Assembly (NCBI GenBank): GCA_934129895.1
Contig: CAKOWY010000008.1
Span: 1 to 64,000 of the forward strand
DNA from: an uncultured Clostridia bacterium
Lineage (GTDB): Bacteria; Bacillota; Clostridia; TANB77; CAG-508
Direction: 5' to 3'
DNA: 64,000 bases
This document shows positions 52,631 to 62,571 of the stretch, in pieces. Position 1 is the first letter of the stretch; each line of letters starts with the position of its first letter. The position numbers and the translations under genes are program-made. The notes beneath the pieces are model-generated. The model did no database searches. It was not told the DNA's origin and was given only the letters and a program-made list of their open reading frames with translations.

Positions 52631-54208
52631 ATGAAAAGTAATTTTGTAAAATATATATTTATAATATTTATAATTGCAATAACAGTGTTTGTAGTATATA
52701 AATTAAATAAAGAAAAAAATGATCAATTAGAAGAGCAACCAATTACAAATGTGGAAGAAGACATAACAAAAGAGATAAATTTAGGAGTAGCTGAATATGA
52801 TACAATAAACCCATTATTAAGTAATAATAAGCAAATACAAGAATTAACAAAAATAATATATGAGCCTTTATTACAATTAGACAGTGAATATAAAATAGAA
52901 AATTGTTTAGCAAAAGATTGGGCAAAAGTTTCTGAAAAAATGTATTTAATAAAATTAGATGATACAGCACAATGGTCTGATGGAAGTAAAATAAATGCAA
53001 GTGATGTATTATTTACTATACAAACATTAAAAAATATTAATTCAATTTATAGTGAAAATGTTAAAAATATTTTAGAAGTAATAAAAGTTGATGATACAAC
53101 AATTAGGATAATATTAGATCAAGATGTACCATTTTTTGAATATAATTTAATTTTTCCAATATTATGTCAAAAAAATTATGAAGGACAAGAATTTACAACA
53201 AGTGCTGTTAATATAGCACCATTAGGAACAGGAAAATATAAAATTGTTCAAAATACAGAAAGTATAATAACATTGGAAAAAAATGAAAATTATAAAAAAG
53301 AAGAATCAATAATTGAAAAAATAACAATAAGTAAATATTCGAATTTAGGTGAGTTATATAATGCATTTAAATTAGGAAAAATCGATTTAATAACAACTAA
53401 TAATACATCAATCGAAAATTATATAGGAACAATAGGATATAATAAATATGAATCTAATGGAAGAGAATTTGATTATTTAGCTATAAATACTAATAGTTCA
53501 ATAGTATCATATAAAGAAGTTAGACAGGCAATAAGTAGAGCTATAAATAGAGAAAACATTGTTTCACAAATATATGGTAACAAATATCGTGTACAAAATT
53601 ACTTTTTAGATTATGGAAGTTGGCTAGCTGGAACAAAATCTGATATGTCATATAATCCAGATACTGCAAGAGAAATCTTGCAAAATAATGGATGGGAATT
53701 TAGTTATGGAAAATGGAGAAAATATATTAATTATAGTACTAAGAACATAAATTTTAGATTAGTAGTACAAAGTTCGAATGAAAGAAGAGTCGCTATTGCT
53801 GAAATGATAAAAGAAAACTTAGGTGAATTAGGAATAAATGTAACAATAGTAAAAGCAACAGACAATCAGTATCAAACATATTTAAATAATAAAAATTATG
53901 ATATGATAATTACAGGAATTACATTAGGATTAACTCCTAATTTAGAAACATTTTTTGGGCAAGATAATTTAGCTAATTACACAAATGAAGAGATTTCAAC
54001 AATATTAAATGAAGTAAAAAATATAACAAAAAATGATTTATTAAAAGAAAAATACGCAAGAATAAGAGAAATATATAATGATGAAGTTCCATATATAGGT
54101 TTAGCTAGTAATTATTATGAAGTGGCTACTAGTTGGACATTAAAAGGAAGTATAACTGCAAATTTATATAATGTTTTTATGAATATATCTGGATGGTATA
54201 AAAATTAA
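52631..54208 (+). CDS. ABC transporter substrate-binding protein, oligopeptide type
   Basis: A 525-aa extracytoplasmic SBP family 5 protein. The hydrophobic N-terminal segment (about residues 7-24, KYIFIIFIIAITVFVVYKL) has no lipobox cysteine, so it is probably held by an uncleaved membrane anchor. The domain begins with NPLLSNNKQIQELTKIIYEPLLQLD and has WSDGSKINASDVLFTIQTL. No permease or ATPase genes are adjacent, so it is an orphan here; it may have a signalling or wall-related role. Extended -10 at 52601-52609. Confidence 0.85.
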   Translation: MKSNFVKYIFIIFIIAITVFVVYKLNKEKNDQLEEQPITNVEEDITKEINLGVAEYDTINPLLSNNKQIQELTKIIYEPLLQLDSEYKIENCLAKDWAKVSEKMYLIKLDDTAQWSDGSKINASDVLFTIQTLKNINSIYSENVKNILEVIKVDDTTIRIILDQDVPFFEYNLIFPILCQKNYEGQEFTTSAVNIAPLGTGKYKIVQNTESIITLEKNENYKKEESIIEKITISKYSNLGELYNAFKLGKIDLITTNNTSIENYIGTIGYNKYESNGREFDYLAINTNSSIVSYKEVRQAISRAINRENIVSQIYGNKYRVQNYFLDYGSWLAGTKSDMSYNPDTAREILQNNGWEFSYGKWRKYINYSTKNINFRLVVQSSNERRVAIAEMIKENLGELGINVTIVKATDNQYQTYLNNKNYDMIITGITLGLTPNLETFFGQDNLANYTNEEISTILNEVKNITKNDLLKEKYARIREIYNDEVPYIGLASNYYEVATSWTLKGSITANLYNVFMNISGWYKN

Positions 54209-54227
54209 AAATAAAATAAAAAAATAC

Positions 54228-54277
54228 TTGACAAAAAAATAAAAATCGATATAATATAGATATCGAACAAAAGTTTT
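54228..54277 (+). promoter_or_regulatory. recA promoter with LexA-like box
   Basis: TTGACA (54228-54233), 16 bp, TATAAT (54250-54255). Just downstream CGAACAAAAGTTTT (54264-54277) matches the Gram-positive SOS box pattern CGAAC-N4-GTT(C/T). A second inverted repeat CGATAT-N7-ATATCG overlaps the -10. Confidence 0.65.
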
Positions 54278-54323
54278 ATAAATGAGAGCTAATATAAAAT
54301 CTCAAGAAAGGAAAGATACAAAC

Positions 54324-55388
54324 ATGGGAGAAAACGCAGAAAAAAGAAAAGCACTAGAAGTCGCTATGAATCAAATTGAAAAACAATTCGGAAAAGGTTC
54401 AGTAATGAAATTAGGAGAATTTAAAGCTATGGAGGTAGAAGCAATACCAACAGGAGCATTAAGTCTAGATATAGCATTGGGAATTGGAGGGGTACCAAGA
54501 GGAAGAATAATAGAAGTATTTGGACCAGAATCATCAGGAAAAACAACATTAGCATTACATATAATCGCAGAAGCACAAAAAACAGGTGGAGAAGCAGCAT
54601 TTATTGATGCAGAACATGCTTTAGATCCTGTATATGCAAAGAAATTAGGAGTAGATATAGACAATTTAATAGTTTCACAACCAGATACTGGTGAACAAGC
54701 ATTAGAAATTACAGAAGCATTAGTTAGAAGCGGAGCATTAGATGTAATTGTTGTAGATTCTGTTGCAGCACTTGTACCAAAGGCAGAAATTGATGGTGAG
54801 ATGGGAGATTCTCACATGGGATTACAAGCAAGATTAATGTCACAAGCATTAAGAAAATTAGCAGGAGCAATAAATAAATCAAAAACAGTACTAATATTTA
54901 TAAACCAATTAAGAGAAAAAATAGGAGTAATGTTTGGAAATCCAGAAACAACAACTGGTGGTAGAGCTCTAAAATTTTATGCGTCAGTTAGAATGGATAT
55001 AAGAAAAACAGAAATGTTAAAACAAGATGGACAAGTTATAGGAAATAGAGTTAGAGTAAAAGTAATAAAAAATAAGGTTGCACCACCATTTAGAGAAGCA
55101 GAATTTGATGTAATGTATGGAAAAGGAATATCTAAAGTTGGAAATATCTTAGATATGGCAGTTAATTTAGATATAGTTGAAAAGAGTGGAGCATGGTTTA
55201 GTTATAATGGTCAGAGAATTAGTCAAGGAAGAGAAAATGCAAAGAGATATTTAGAAGAACATCCTGACGTAATGGATGAGATAGAAAAAAAAGTTAGAGA
55301 CAATTTTGCAAAAGCATTTGAACAGAGTCTTGGAGAAGAACTTCCAGCAGATAGTGAAGAAGAAACAGAACCATTAGATGAAGAATAA
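54324..55388 (+). CDS. recA: Recombinase RecA
   Basis: A 354-aa strand-exchange protein and LexA co-protease. Walker A GPESSGKTTLALH (about residues 69-81), Walker B VIVVDSVAAL, the L2 loop region FGNPETTTGGRALKFYAS and the acidic C-terminus are present. The ATG at 54324 follows AAAGGAAAG; 14 upstream codons in frame overlap the operator and leader and are not used. Confidence 0.98.
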   Translation: MGENAEKRKALEVAMNQIEKQFGKGSVMKLGEFKAMEVEAIPTGALSLDIALGIGGVPRGRIIEVFGPESSGKTTLALHIIAEAQKTGGEAAFIDAEHALDPVYAKKLGVDIDNLIVSQPDTGEQALEITEALVRSGALDVIVVDSVAALVPKAEIDGEMGDSHMGLQARLMSQALRKLAGAINKSKTVLIFINQLREKIGVMFGNPETTTGGRALKFYASVRMDIRKTEMLKQDGQVIGNRVRVKVIKNKVAPPFREAEFDVMYGKGISKVGNILDMAVNLDIVEKSGAWFSYNGQRISQGRENAKRYLEEHPDVMDEIEKKVRDNFAKAFEQSLGEELPADSEEETEPLDEE

Positions 55389-55395
55389 AAAAAGT

Positions 55396-55425
55396 AAAAA
55401 ATAGCAAGAATTTCTTGCTATTTTT
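55396..55425 (+). terminator. Terminator with AATAGCAAGA stem
   Basis: AAAAATAGCAAGAA / TTCTTGCTATTTTT with a very short loop; third copy of this stem in the window. Confidence 0.9.
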
Positions 55426-55483
55426 ATTGTTATAGAATAAAATAAGAAGCATAATAAAGTGGAATATGGAAAGGAAAATAATA

Positions 55484-57175
55484 ATGAACAAAAAATGGGA
55501 AATACATCAAGTTAATCAACAAGAAATAGAAAAAATACAACAAATAGGACAAATAAATAAATTATTAGCAACAATATTAGTAAATAGAGGAATAACAGAA
55601 GACAAAATTTATAAATTTTTGAATCCCAAAAGAAATGATTTTTATAATCCTTATGAAATGCCAGATATGGAAAGAGCAGTTAAAAGAATAAAAAAGGCTA
55701 TTGAAAATAATGAACAGATTGTAATTTATGGAGATTATGATGTTGATGGAATTACTAGTGTAACTGTTTTGAAAAGCTTTTTAGAAGAAAGAAATATTGA
55801 AGTAAATGTATATATACCAAATAGATTAGAAGAAGGATATGGTTTAAACAAAAAAGCAGTTGAATATATAGCAGAACAAAATAACAAATTAATGATAACA
55901 GTTGACTGTGGAATAACAGCTGTTGATGAAATTGAGTATGCTAAAAAATTTGGAATAGAAACAATTGTAACAGACCATCATGAGCCAGCAGAAGTATTGC
56001 CAGATGCAATAGCTGTTGTAGATGCAAAAAGAAAAGATAATAAATATAAATGTAGAGATCTTGCAGGAGTTGGAGTTGTTTTTAAATTAATCCAAGCATT
56101 AAGTATAGAATTTGGACTTGAAGAAAAAGAATATTTAAAATATTTGGATATAGTATGTATAGGAACAATATCAGACATAGTTCCATTAGTAGATGAGAAC
56201 AGAGTAATAGTAAAATTGGGATTAAAATTAGTTGCACAAACTAGAAATATTGGACTAAAAGAATTATTAGAAAAATGTGGATATTCTCAAATAAATTCAA
56301 CAACGATTTCATTTGGAATTGCACCTAGAATCAATGCATCTGGAAGAATGGGACATCAAGAAGAAGCATTAAAATTGTTTTTGTCAAAAGATGAAAAAGA
56401 AGTTGAAGAATTAGTACAAAAATTAAATGAATATAATAAAACAAGGCAAGAAATAGAGAAGAAAATATATGAAGAAGCCAAAAAACAAATAGAACAAAGA
56501 AATTTAGAAAATAAGAATACAATTGTGGTATCTGGAAAAGAATGGCATCATGGTGTAATAGGGATAGTTTCTTCAAAAATAACAGAACTTTATTTTAAGC
56601 CAAGTATTTTATTATGTGAAGAAGGAGATATTTGTAAAGGTTCTGGTAGAAGTATTCCTGGCTTTGATTTGCATGATGCATTAATGAAGTGCAATGGTCC
56701 AATAGAAAAATTTGGAGGACATGCAATGGCAATTGGAATAAATATAAAAAAAGAAAAATTAAATGAATTTGAAACAGAATTTGAAAAAATTGCAGAAGAA
56801 GAGAAAATTGATCAAATACTTCCTGTAATAAATATAGACAGTGAAATAAAATTAGATGAAATAAATAAAGCTATGATTGAAAGTTTAAAAGAATTAGAAC
56901 CTTATGGAGAAGCAAATAAAATGCCAATATTTGCTTTCAGAAATTTGAAAATTGATTCAATAAGAGCATTATCTGAAGGAAAACATTTAAAGGTTTCTGT
57001 AAGAGATAATAAAAATATAGTTAATGCAATTGGATTTAACTTAGGAAATCTTATAGAAGATTTTAAAATTGGCGATAGAGTTGACATTGCTGGCAGTTTA
57101 GAAATAAATTCTTTTAATGGAGTAGAAAATATTCAAATAAATATAAAAGACATAATAAAATCATATAAAAATTAA
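55484..57175 (+). CDS. recJ: Single-stranded-DNA exonuclease RecJ
   Basis: A 563-aa DHH-family 5'-3' exonuclease for recombination and repair. Motifs: GDYDVDGITS (about residues 81-90), TVDCGITA (about 136), TDHHEP (about 160), and the DHHA1 part GHAMAIGINI with GGH near 411. The ATG at 55484 lies eight bases after AAAGGA. It starts a co-directional series with relA and downstream genes. Confidence 0.95.
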   Translation: MNKKWEIHQVNQQEIEKIQQIGQINKLLATILVNRGITEDKIYKFLNPKRNDFYNPYEMPDMERAVKRIKKAIENNEQIVIYGDYDVDGITSVTVLKSFLEERNIEVNVYIPNRLEEGYGLNKKAVEYIAEQNNKLMITVDCGITAVDEIEYAKKFGIETIVTDHHEPAEVLPDAIAVVDAKRKDNKYKCRDLAGVGVVFKLIQALSIEFGLEEKEYLKYLDIVCIGTISDIVPLVDENRVIVKLGLKLVAQTRNIGLKELLEKCGYSQINSTTISFGIAPRINASGRMGHQEEALKLFLSKDEKEVEELVQKLNEYNKTRQEIEKKIYEEAKKQIEQRNLENKNTIVVSGKEWHHGVIGIVSSKITELYFKPSILLCEEGDICKGSGRSIPGFDLHDALMKCNGPIEKFGGHAMAIGINIKKEKLNEFETEFEKIAEEEKIDQILPVINIDSEIKLDEINKAMIESLKELEPYGEANKMPIFAFRNLKIDSIRALSEGKHLKVSVRDNKNIVNAIGFNLGNLIEDFKIGDRVDIAGSLEINSFNGVENIQINIKDIIKSYKN

Positions 57176-57261
57176 AAAATATAACATTAATATTTTTATA
57201 AAAACACTTTTATTTTGTGGAAAAATGTTGTAAAATGTGAAAGATAGAAAGAAGGGAAAAT

Positions 57262-59475
57262 ATGGCAGAAAACCATTCAATAAGAGAAATTATAGAAAAA
57301 GTTAAAAAAAATAAAAGATGGCCAGATGTTAAGTTGATTCAAAAAGCTTATAATTATGCAAAAGAAAAACATGGAGACCAATTAAGAAAATCAGGAGAGC
57401 CATATATAATTCATCCAACAAATGTAGCATATACAATTGCTGATTTAGGATTAGATGAACAAACAATAAGTGCAGCATTATTACATGATGTTGTTGAAGA
57501 TACAGATGCTACTTATGAAGATATAGTAAAAGAATTTGGAAAAGAAATTGCTGACATGGTAGACGGAGTTACAAAATTAAAACAAATTCAGCATGCATCA
57601 ATAGAAGAAAATCAAGTTGAAAACTATAGAAAAATGTTTTTGGCAATGGGAAAAGATATAAGAGTTATTATAATAAAATTAGCAGATAGATTGCATAATA
57701 TGAGAACACTAGAATTTTTAAGACCAGATAGACAAATTGCAATAGCAACAGAAACAATGCAATTATATGCTCCTTTAGCTAACAGACTTGGTTTGTATGC
57801 AATGAAATGGGAACTAGAAGATTTAAGTTTTAAATATTTGTATCCAAAAGAATATGAGGATTTAGTAAAAGGTATTGAACAAAAAAGAGAAGAGAGATTA
57901 AAATTCATTCAGAAAATTATGGATGATATAAGAATACAGTTAAAAAAGCAACATATAGATGCAGAAGTTACAGGAAGAGCAAAACATTTATACAGTATTT
58001 ATAGAAAAATGAAAAGAGATAATAAAACATTAGAACAAATATATGATTTATTTGCATTAAGAATAATAGTGAATTCTGTAAAAGATTGTTATGCTGTATT
58101 AGGTGTTGTACATGAAATGTATAGTCCTATGCCAGGAAGATTTAAAGATTATATTGCTGTACCAAAAACTAATATGTATCAATCAATACATACAACATTA
58201 TTAGGAGAAAAAGGTACACCATTTGAAGTACAAATACGTACGTGGGACATGCACAGAATTGCAGAATATGGTATTGCTGCACATTGGGCATATAAAGAAG
58301 CTAATTATGGAAGTAAAAAAGGACAAAAAGTAGTAAAAGTTCAAGATGATAAATTAGCTTGGTTAAGAGAAACACTAGAATGGCAACAAGAAATGCAAGA
58401 TCCACAGGAATTTTTAGAAACATTAAAAACAGAATTGTTTGAAGATGAAGTATATGTATTTACACCAAAAGGAGCAATTAAAGTATTACCAAGAGGAGCT
58501 ACTCCAATAGATTTTGCATATAGTATTCATGCTGAAATAGGAAACAAGATGGTTGGAGCAAAAATAAATAGTAAAATGGTTCCAATAATAACAACTATAA
58601 AAAATGGAGATATTGTTGAAATAATAACATCTGAAAATTCAAAAGGTCCAAGTATGGATTGGCTAAAATTTGTAAAAAGCACATCGGCAAAAAGCAAAAT
58701 AAATTCTTGGTTTAAAAAAGAGAAAAAAGAAGAAAATATTGAAAAAGGAAAAGATTCAATAGAAAAAGAATTAAAAAGAATAGGAATTGCTTATTCAGAA
58801 TTATTTAAAACAGAATATATAGCTCCAATGTTAGAAAGATATAAATACAAAAATTTAGATGATATGTATTTAGCTGTTGGATTTGGAGCAATTACTGCAA
58901 ATAGAATAATTGCTAGAATGTTGATAGAATATAGAAAAGAGCATAAAGAAGAAACTAAAATAGAAGAAAAAATAGAAGAATTATCAACAGGAAAAAAAGA
59001 AACTCAAAAAGCATCTAATTCAGGAATAATAGTAAAAGGAATAGATAATTGCCTAGTAAAATTATCAAAATGTTGCAACCCACTTCCAGGAGATGAAATA
59101 ATAGGATATATTACAAAAGGAAGAGGAGTATCTGTACATAGAAAAGACTGTACAAATGTATCAGACTTATTAAAAGAAGAAAATAGAATAATTGATGTAA
59201 AATGGTATAATGATGAAAAGAAAAGTTCATATACAGTTGACATTGAAATATTTGCTAATGATAGAGATGGATTATTAGTTGACATTATGAAAAAGATAAA
59301 TGATTCAAAAGTAAAATTATTAGGAATTAATGCAAGAGCTACAAAAGAAAGAATTGCAATAACAGATGCAACAATTGAAATTGATAGTTTAGAAAGTTTA
59401 AATCAATTAACGAGAGAACTTCGTAAAGTAGATAGTGTATATGAAGTAAATAGAAAAAACAGAGGGAAAGAATAA
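57262..59475 (+). CDS. relA: Bifunctional (p)ppGpp synthetase/hydrolase, Rel
   Basis: A 737-aa Rel protein controlling the stringent response. The HD hydrolase domain (YIIHPTNVAY, ALLHDVVEDT, about residues 45-80), the synthetase domain (FKDYIAVPKTNMYQSIHT, about 294-311), TGS (VYVFTPKGAIKVLPRGATPIDFAY in part, about 395) and the C-terminal ACT domain are all present, so it probably both makes and degrades (p)ppGpp. Confidence 0.97.
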   Translation: MAENHSIREIIEKVKKNKRWPDVKLIQKAYNYAKEKHGDQLRKSGEPYIIHPTNVAYTIADLGLDEQTISAALLHDVVEDTDATYEDIVKEFGKEIADMVDGVTKLKQIQHASIEENQVENYRKMFLAMGKDIRVIIIKLADRLHNMRTLEFLRPDRQIAIATETMQLYAPLANRLGLYAMKWELEDLSFKYLYPKEYEDLVKGIEQKREERLKFIQKIMDDIRIQLKKQHIDAEVTGRAKHLYSIYRKMKRDNKTLEQIYDLFALRIIVNSVKDCYAVLGVVHEMYSPMPGRFKDYIAVPKTNMYQSIHTTLLGEKGTPFEVQIRTWDMHRIAEYGIAAHWAYKEANYGSKKGQKVVKVQDDKLAWLRETLEWQQEMQDPQEFLETLKTELFEDEVYVFTPKGAIKVLPRGATPIDFAYSIHAEIGNKMVGAKINSKMVPIITTIKNGDIVEIITSENSKGPSMDWLKFVKSTSAKSKINSWFKKEKKEENIEKGKDSIEKELKRIGIAYSELFKTEYIAPMLERYKYKNLDDMYLAVGFGAITANRIIARMLIEYRKEHKEETKIEEKIEELSTGKKETQKASNSGIIVKGIDNCLVKLSKCCNPLPGDEIIGYITKGRGVSVHRKDCTNVSDLLKEENRIIDVKWYNDEKKSSYTVDIEIFANDRDGLLVDIMKKINDSKVKLLGINARATKERIAITDATIEIDSLESLNQLTRELRKVDSVYEVNRKNRGKE

Positions 59476-59487
59476 GAGGAAAATAAA

Positions 59488-60135
59488 ATGATATTAAAAG
59501 AACTAAAGATTGATTCTTGGGCAGGAGACATAACTAATTGCTATATTGTACAAGATGAAAAATCAAAAGAAACAATGGTTATTGATCCTGCAGGGGATGT
59601 AGATAGAATAGTTGAAATGTTAGATATATTGAATGCAAAATTAAAATATATATATTTAACACATTGCCATGGAGATCATATAGGTGGAGTAAAAGAACTA
59701 AAAAAAAGATATGGAGGTCAAATTGTAGCTCATAGAAATGCGGCTGAAAATTTATTAAATCCAGATATAAGTTTAACATCATATATAGGATTTGAAGGAT
59801 TAACAATTGAAGTTGATGCTAGAGTGGATGATGATGACTTATTACATCTAGGAGATATGGAATTTAGAGTAATACATACTCCTGGGCATACATCAGGTGG
59901 GTCTTGCTTATATTGTGAAGCTGAAAAATTATTATTTTCGGGAGATACATTATTTAGAGGAACATGGGGAAGAACAGATGTACCAACAGGTAATTTTGAA
60001 GATGTTATAAGTTCTATAACAAAAAAATTAATGATATTACCAGATGAAACAATTGTCTATCCAGGTCATGGAAAAAGTACAATGATAAGAGAAGAAAAAC
60101 CAATATATTTAGAATTAAAACCAAGATTATTATAA
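59488..60135 (+). CDS. Metallo-beta-lactamase-fold hydrolase
   Basis: A 215-aa protein with the metal motif THCHGDHIGG (about residues 57-66), HTPGHTSGGSC (about 130) and FSGDTLFRGTWGRTD; overall like glyoxalase II-type MBL hydrolases. In Firmicutes this gene often follows relA, as here (12-bp gap). The substrate is unknown. Confidence 0.9.
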   Translation: MILKELKIDSWAGDITNCYIVQDEKSKETMVIDPAGDVDRIVEMLDILNAKLKYIYLTHCHGDHIGGVKELKKRYGGQIVAHRNAAENLLNPDISLTSYIGFEGLTIEVDARVDDDDLLHLGDMEFRVIHTPGHTSGGSCLYCEAEKLLFSGDTLFRGTWGRTDVPTGNFEDVISSITKKLMILPDETIVYPGHGKSTMIREEKPIYLELKPRLL

Positions 60136-60157
60136 TTTGATTTGAAAGAGGAGTAAA

Positions 60158-60385
60158 ATGGAAGAAGAAAATTTTGAAAAGTCAATGGAAGAGTTAGAGA
60201 ACATTGTAAAAGAACTAGAAAAAGGAAATCTAAGCTTAGATGATACAGTAAAAAAATTTGAAGATGGAATGAAAATAGCTCAAAATTGTAATAGTATGCT
60301 TGAAAAAGCAGAAAAGAAGATATCTATTATATTAGAAAAAAATGGTGAGTTGGAAGAAAAAAAATTTGAAACAAATAATGAATAA
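60158..60385 (+). CDS. xseB: Exodeoxyribonuclease VII small subunit
   Basis: A 75-aa helical protein with FEKSMEELENIVKELEKGNLSLDD, the XseB signature. Its partner XseA is not encoded in the window. Confidence 0.92.
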   Translation: MEEENFEKSMEELENIVKELEKGNLSLDDTVKKFEDGMKIAQNCNSMLEKAEKKISIILEKNGELEEKKFETNNE

Positions 60386-60409
60386 AATAATCATAAGAGA
60401 GGGAAGAAA

Positions 60410-60850
60410 ATGAATAATTATGAAAAAATTTTTACTAACAAATATTTATTAGCTCCATTAATATTATGGTTTTGTATTCAATCTTTTAAAGTACTTCAAG
60501 AATTAATAACAACAAAAAAATTTAATTTTAAAAGAATTGTTGGAGCAGGAGGAATGCCAAGTTCACATTCAGCAATATCAATGTGTATTGCAACTATGAT
60601 AGGAAAATCAGAAGGATTTGACTCATCAATTTTTGCACTTGCTTTAATATTTTCATTGGTTGTTATGTATGACGCAGCAGGTGTGAGAAGAGCAGCTGGA
60701 AAACAGGCAAAATTATTGAATAAGATAATAGAAACACCAGGCTTATCAAATGTTCAAGTTCAGGAAAAATTAGTAGAAGTATTGGGACATACTCCAATTC
60801 AAGTTTTTGTTGGAGCTATTCTAGGAATTGCTGTAGGAATAATAGTATAA
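60410..60850 (+). CDS. Divergent PAP2-family (DUF212) membrane protein
   Basis: A 146-aa protein with four or so hydrophobic segments, GAGGMPSSHSAISMC (about residues 47-61) and YDAAGVRRAAGKQA (about 87-100), which identify the DUF212 branch of acid phosphatase-like membrane proteins. The physiological substrate is unknown. Confidence 0.88.
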   Translation: MNNYEKIFTNKYLLAPLILWFCIQSFKVLQELITTKKFNFKRIVGAGGMPSSHSAISMCIATMIGKSEGFDSSIFALALIFSLVVMYDAAGVRRAAGKQAKLLNKIIETPGLSNVQVQEKLVEVLGHTPIQVFVGAILGIAVGIIV

Positions 60851-60882
60851 ATTGCAAATATATAAATTATAAGAAGGGAGAC

Positions 60883-60905
60883 AGTAATAATTAACAATTA
60901 TTACT
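60883..60905 (+). promoter_or_regulatory. Perfect hairpin before fhs
   Basis: AGTAATAATT and AATTATTACT with a 3-base loop lie between an AAGAAGGGAG ribosome-like site (60871-60880) and the fhs ATG at 60916. Confidence 0.5.
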
Positions 60906-60915
60906 AACTGAAAGG

Positions 60916-62571
60916 ATGACAGATATAGAAATTGCAAGAAAAACAAAATTAGAAAAAATAGATAAAATAGCCAAAAGTATAAATATAGATGAAGATAATA
61001 TTGAACAATATGGAAAATATAAAGCTAAAATAATTGATATAAAAAAATATGAAAAAAATAAAGAGGGAAAGATAATATTAGTTACAGCAATGAGTCCAAC
61101 ACCATTAGGAGAAGGAAAAACAACCATTTCAATATCAATTGCAGATGGATTAAGAAAAATTGGAGAAAAATCTATCTTAGCTTTACGAGAACCATCACTA
61201 GGACCTGTGTTTGGAATTAAAGGTGGAGCAACAGGTGGAGGATATGCTCAGGTTGTTCCTATGGAAGACATAAATTTACACTTTACAGGAGATATTCATG
61301 CAATTACTTCAGCAAATAATTTGTTATCGGCATTAATAGACAACCATATATATTATGGAAATGAATTACAAATAGAAAAAGTTGTATGGAAAAGATGTAT
61401 GGATATGAATGATAGACAGTTGAGAAAAATAAATACTGGATTATCAGGTGAAAGCAAAATTGTTCAAAGAGAAGATGGATTTGAAATATCTGTTGCTTCT
61501 GAAATAATGGCAATTTTATGTTTAGCAGAAAATATAAAAGAACTAAAAACAATGCTTGGAAATATTATTATAGGATATAATGTTAGAAAAGAACCAGTAT
61601 ATGCAAAAGATTTAAAAGCAGAAGGAGCAATGACAGTTTTATTAAAAGATGCAATAAAACCTAATTTAGTTCAAACTTTAGAACATACACCTGTAATAAT
61701 ACATGGAGGTCCTTTTGCAAATATTGCTCATGGATGTAATTCTGTAATTGCAACAAAACTATGTTCAAAACTTGCAGATTATACAATAACAGAAGCGGGA
61801 TTTGGATCTGATTTAGGTGCTGAAAAATTCATAAATATAAAATGTAGAAAATCAGGATTAAAACCAAGTGCTGTTGTATGTGTTGCTACAATAAGAGCAT
61901 TAAAATACCATGGAGGTATAAAAAAAGAAGAAATAAAAAATGAAAATTTTGAATGTTTAAAATTAGGAATGAAAAACTTATATACACATATTGAAAATTT
62001 AAAAGAAAAATTTGGATTAAATGTAATTGTTGCTATAAATAGATTTAATACAGACACAGTTCAAGAGCTAGAATTTGTACAAAATGAATTAAAAAAGAAG
62101 AACATAGAATCAAGTATTGTAGAAAGTTGGAGCAAAGGTGGAGAAGGTGCAATAGACATTTCTGAAAAATTAATAAAAATGTGTGATGAGAAAACTGAAA
62201 TTAAATATTCATATAATTTTGATGATAAAATAAATGACAAGATATACAAGATTTCAAAAGAAATTTATAGAGCAGAAGGAATTAAAATCAGTAAAGAAGC
62301 ACAAGAAAAAATAAATAAAATTGAAGAAATGGGATATTCAAATTTACCAATATGTATTGCTAAAACGCAATATTCTTTTTCAGATGATTCCAAAAACATA
62401 GAATGTAATAATAAATATGTAATAAATATAAATAATGTTGAATTAAAGGCTGGAGCAGGATTTATAGTTGTATATGCGGGAAATATAATGACAATGCCAG
62501 GACTACCTAAAGTTCCAGCAGCTGAAAATATAGACATAAAAGAGGATGGAGAAATTGTTGGATTATTTTAA
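60916..62571 (+). CDS. fhs: Formate-tetrahydrofolate ligase
   Basis: A 551-aa ATP-dependent ligase that charges formate onto tetrahydrofolate for one-carbon metabolism. The P-loop is in TPLGEGKTT (about residues 63-71), with PSLGPVFGIKGGATGGGYAQVVPMEDINLHF (read in parts, about 93-123) highly conserved. The ATG sits directly against AAAGG with no spacing; no better start exists because a stop lies eight codons upstream. Overlaps the next gene by 26 bp. Confidence 0.96.
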   Translation: MTDIEIARKTKLEKIDKIAKSINIDEDNIEQYGKYKAKIIDIKKYEKNKEGKIILVTAMSPTPLGEGKTTISISIADGLRKIGEKSILALREPSLGPVFGIKGGATGGGYAQVVPMEDINLHFTGDIHAITSANNLLSALIDNHIYYGNELQIEKVVWKRCMDMNDRQLRKINTGLSGESKIVQREDGFEISVASEIMAILCLAENIKELKTMLGNIIIGYNVRKEPVYAKDLKAEGAMTVLLKDAIKPNLVQTLEHTPVIIHGGPFANIAHGCNSVIATKLCSKLADYTITEAGFGSDLGAEKFINIKCRKSGLKPSAVVCVATIRALKYHGGIKKEEIKNENFECLKLGMKNLYTHIENLKEKFGLNVIVAINRFNTDTVQELEFVQNELKKKNIESSIVESWSKGGEGAIDISEKLIKMCDEKTEIKYSYNFDDKINDKIYKISKEIYRAEGIKISKEAQEKINKIEEMGYSNLPICIAKTQYSFSDDSKNIECNNKYVININNVELKAGAGFIVVYAGNIMTMPGLPKVPAAENIDIKEDGEIVGLF

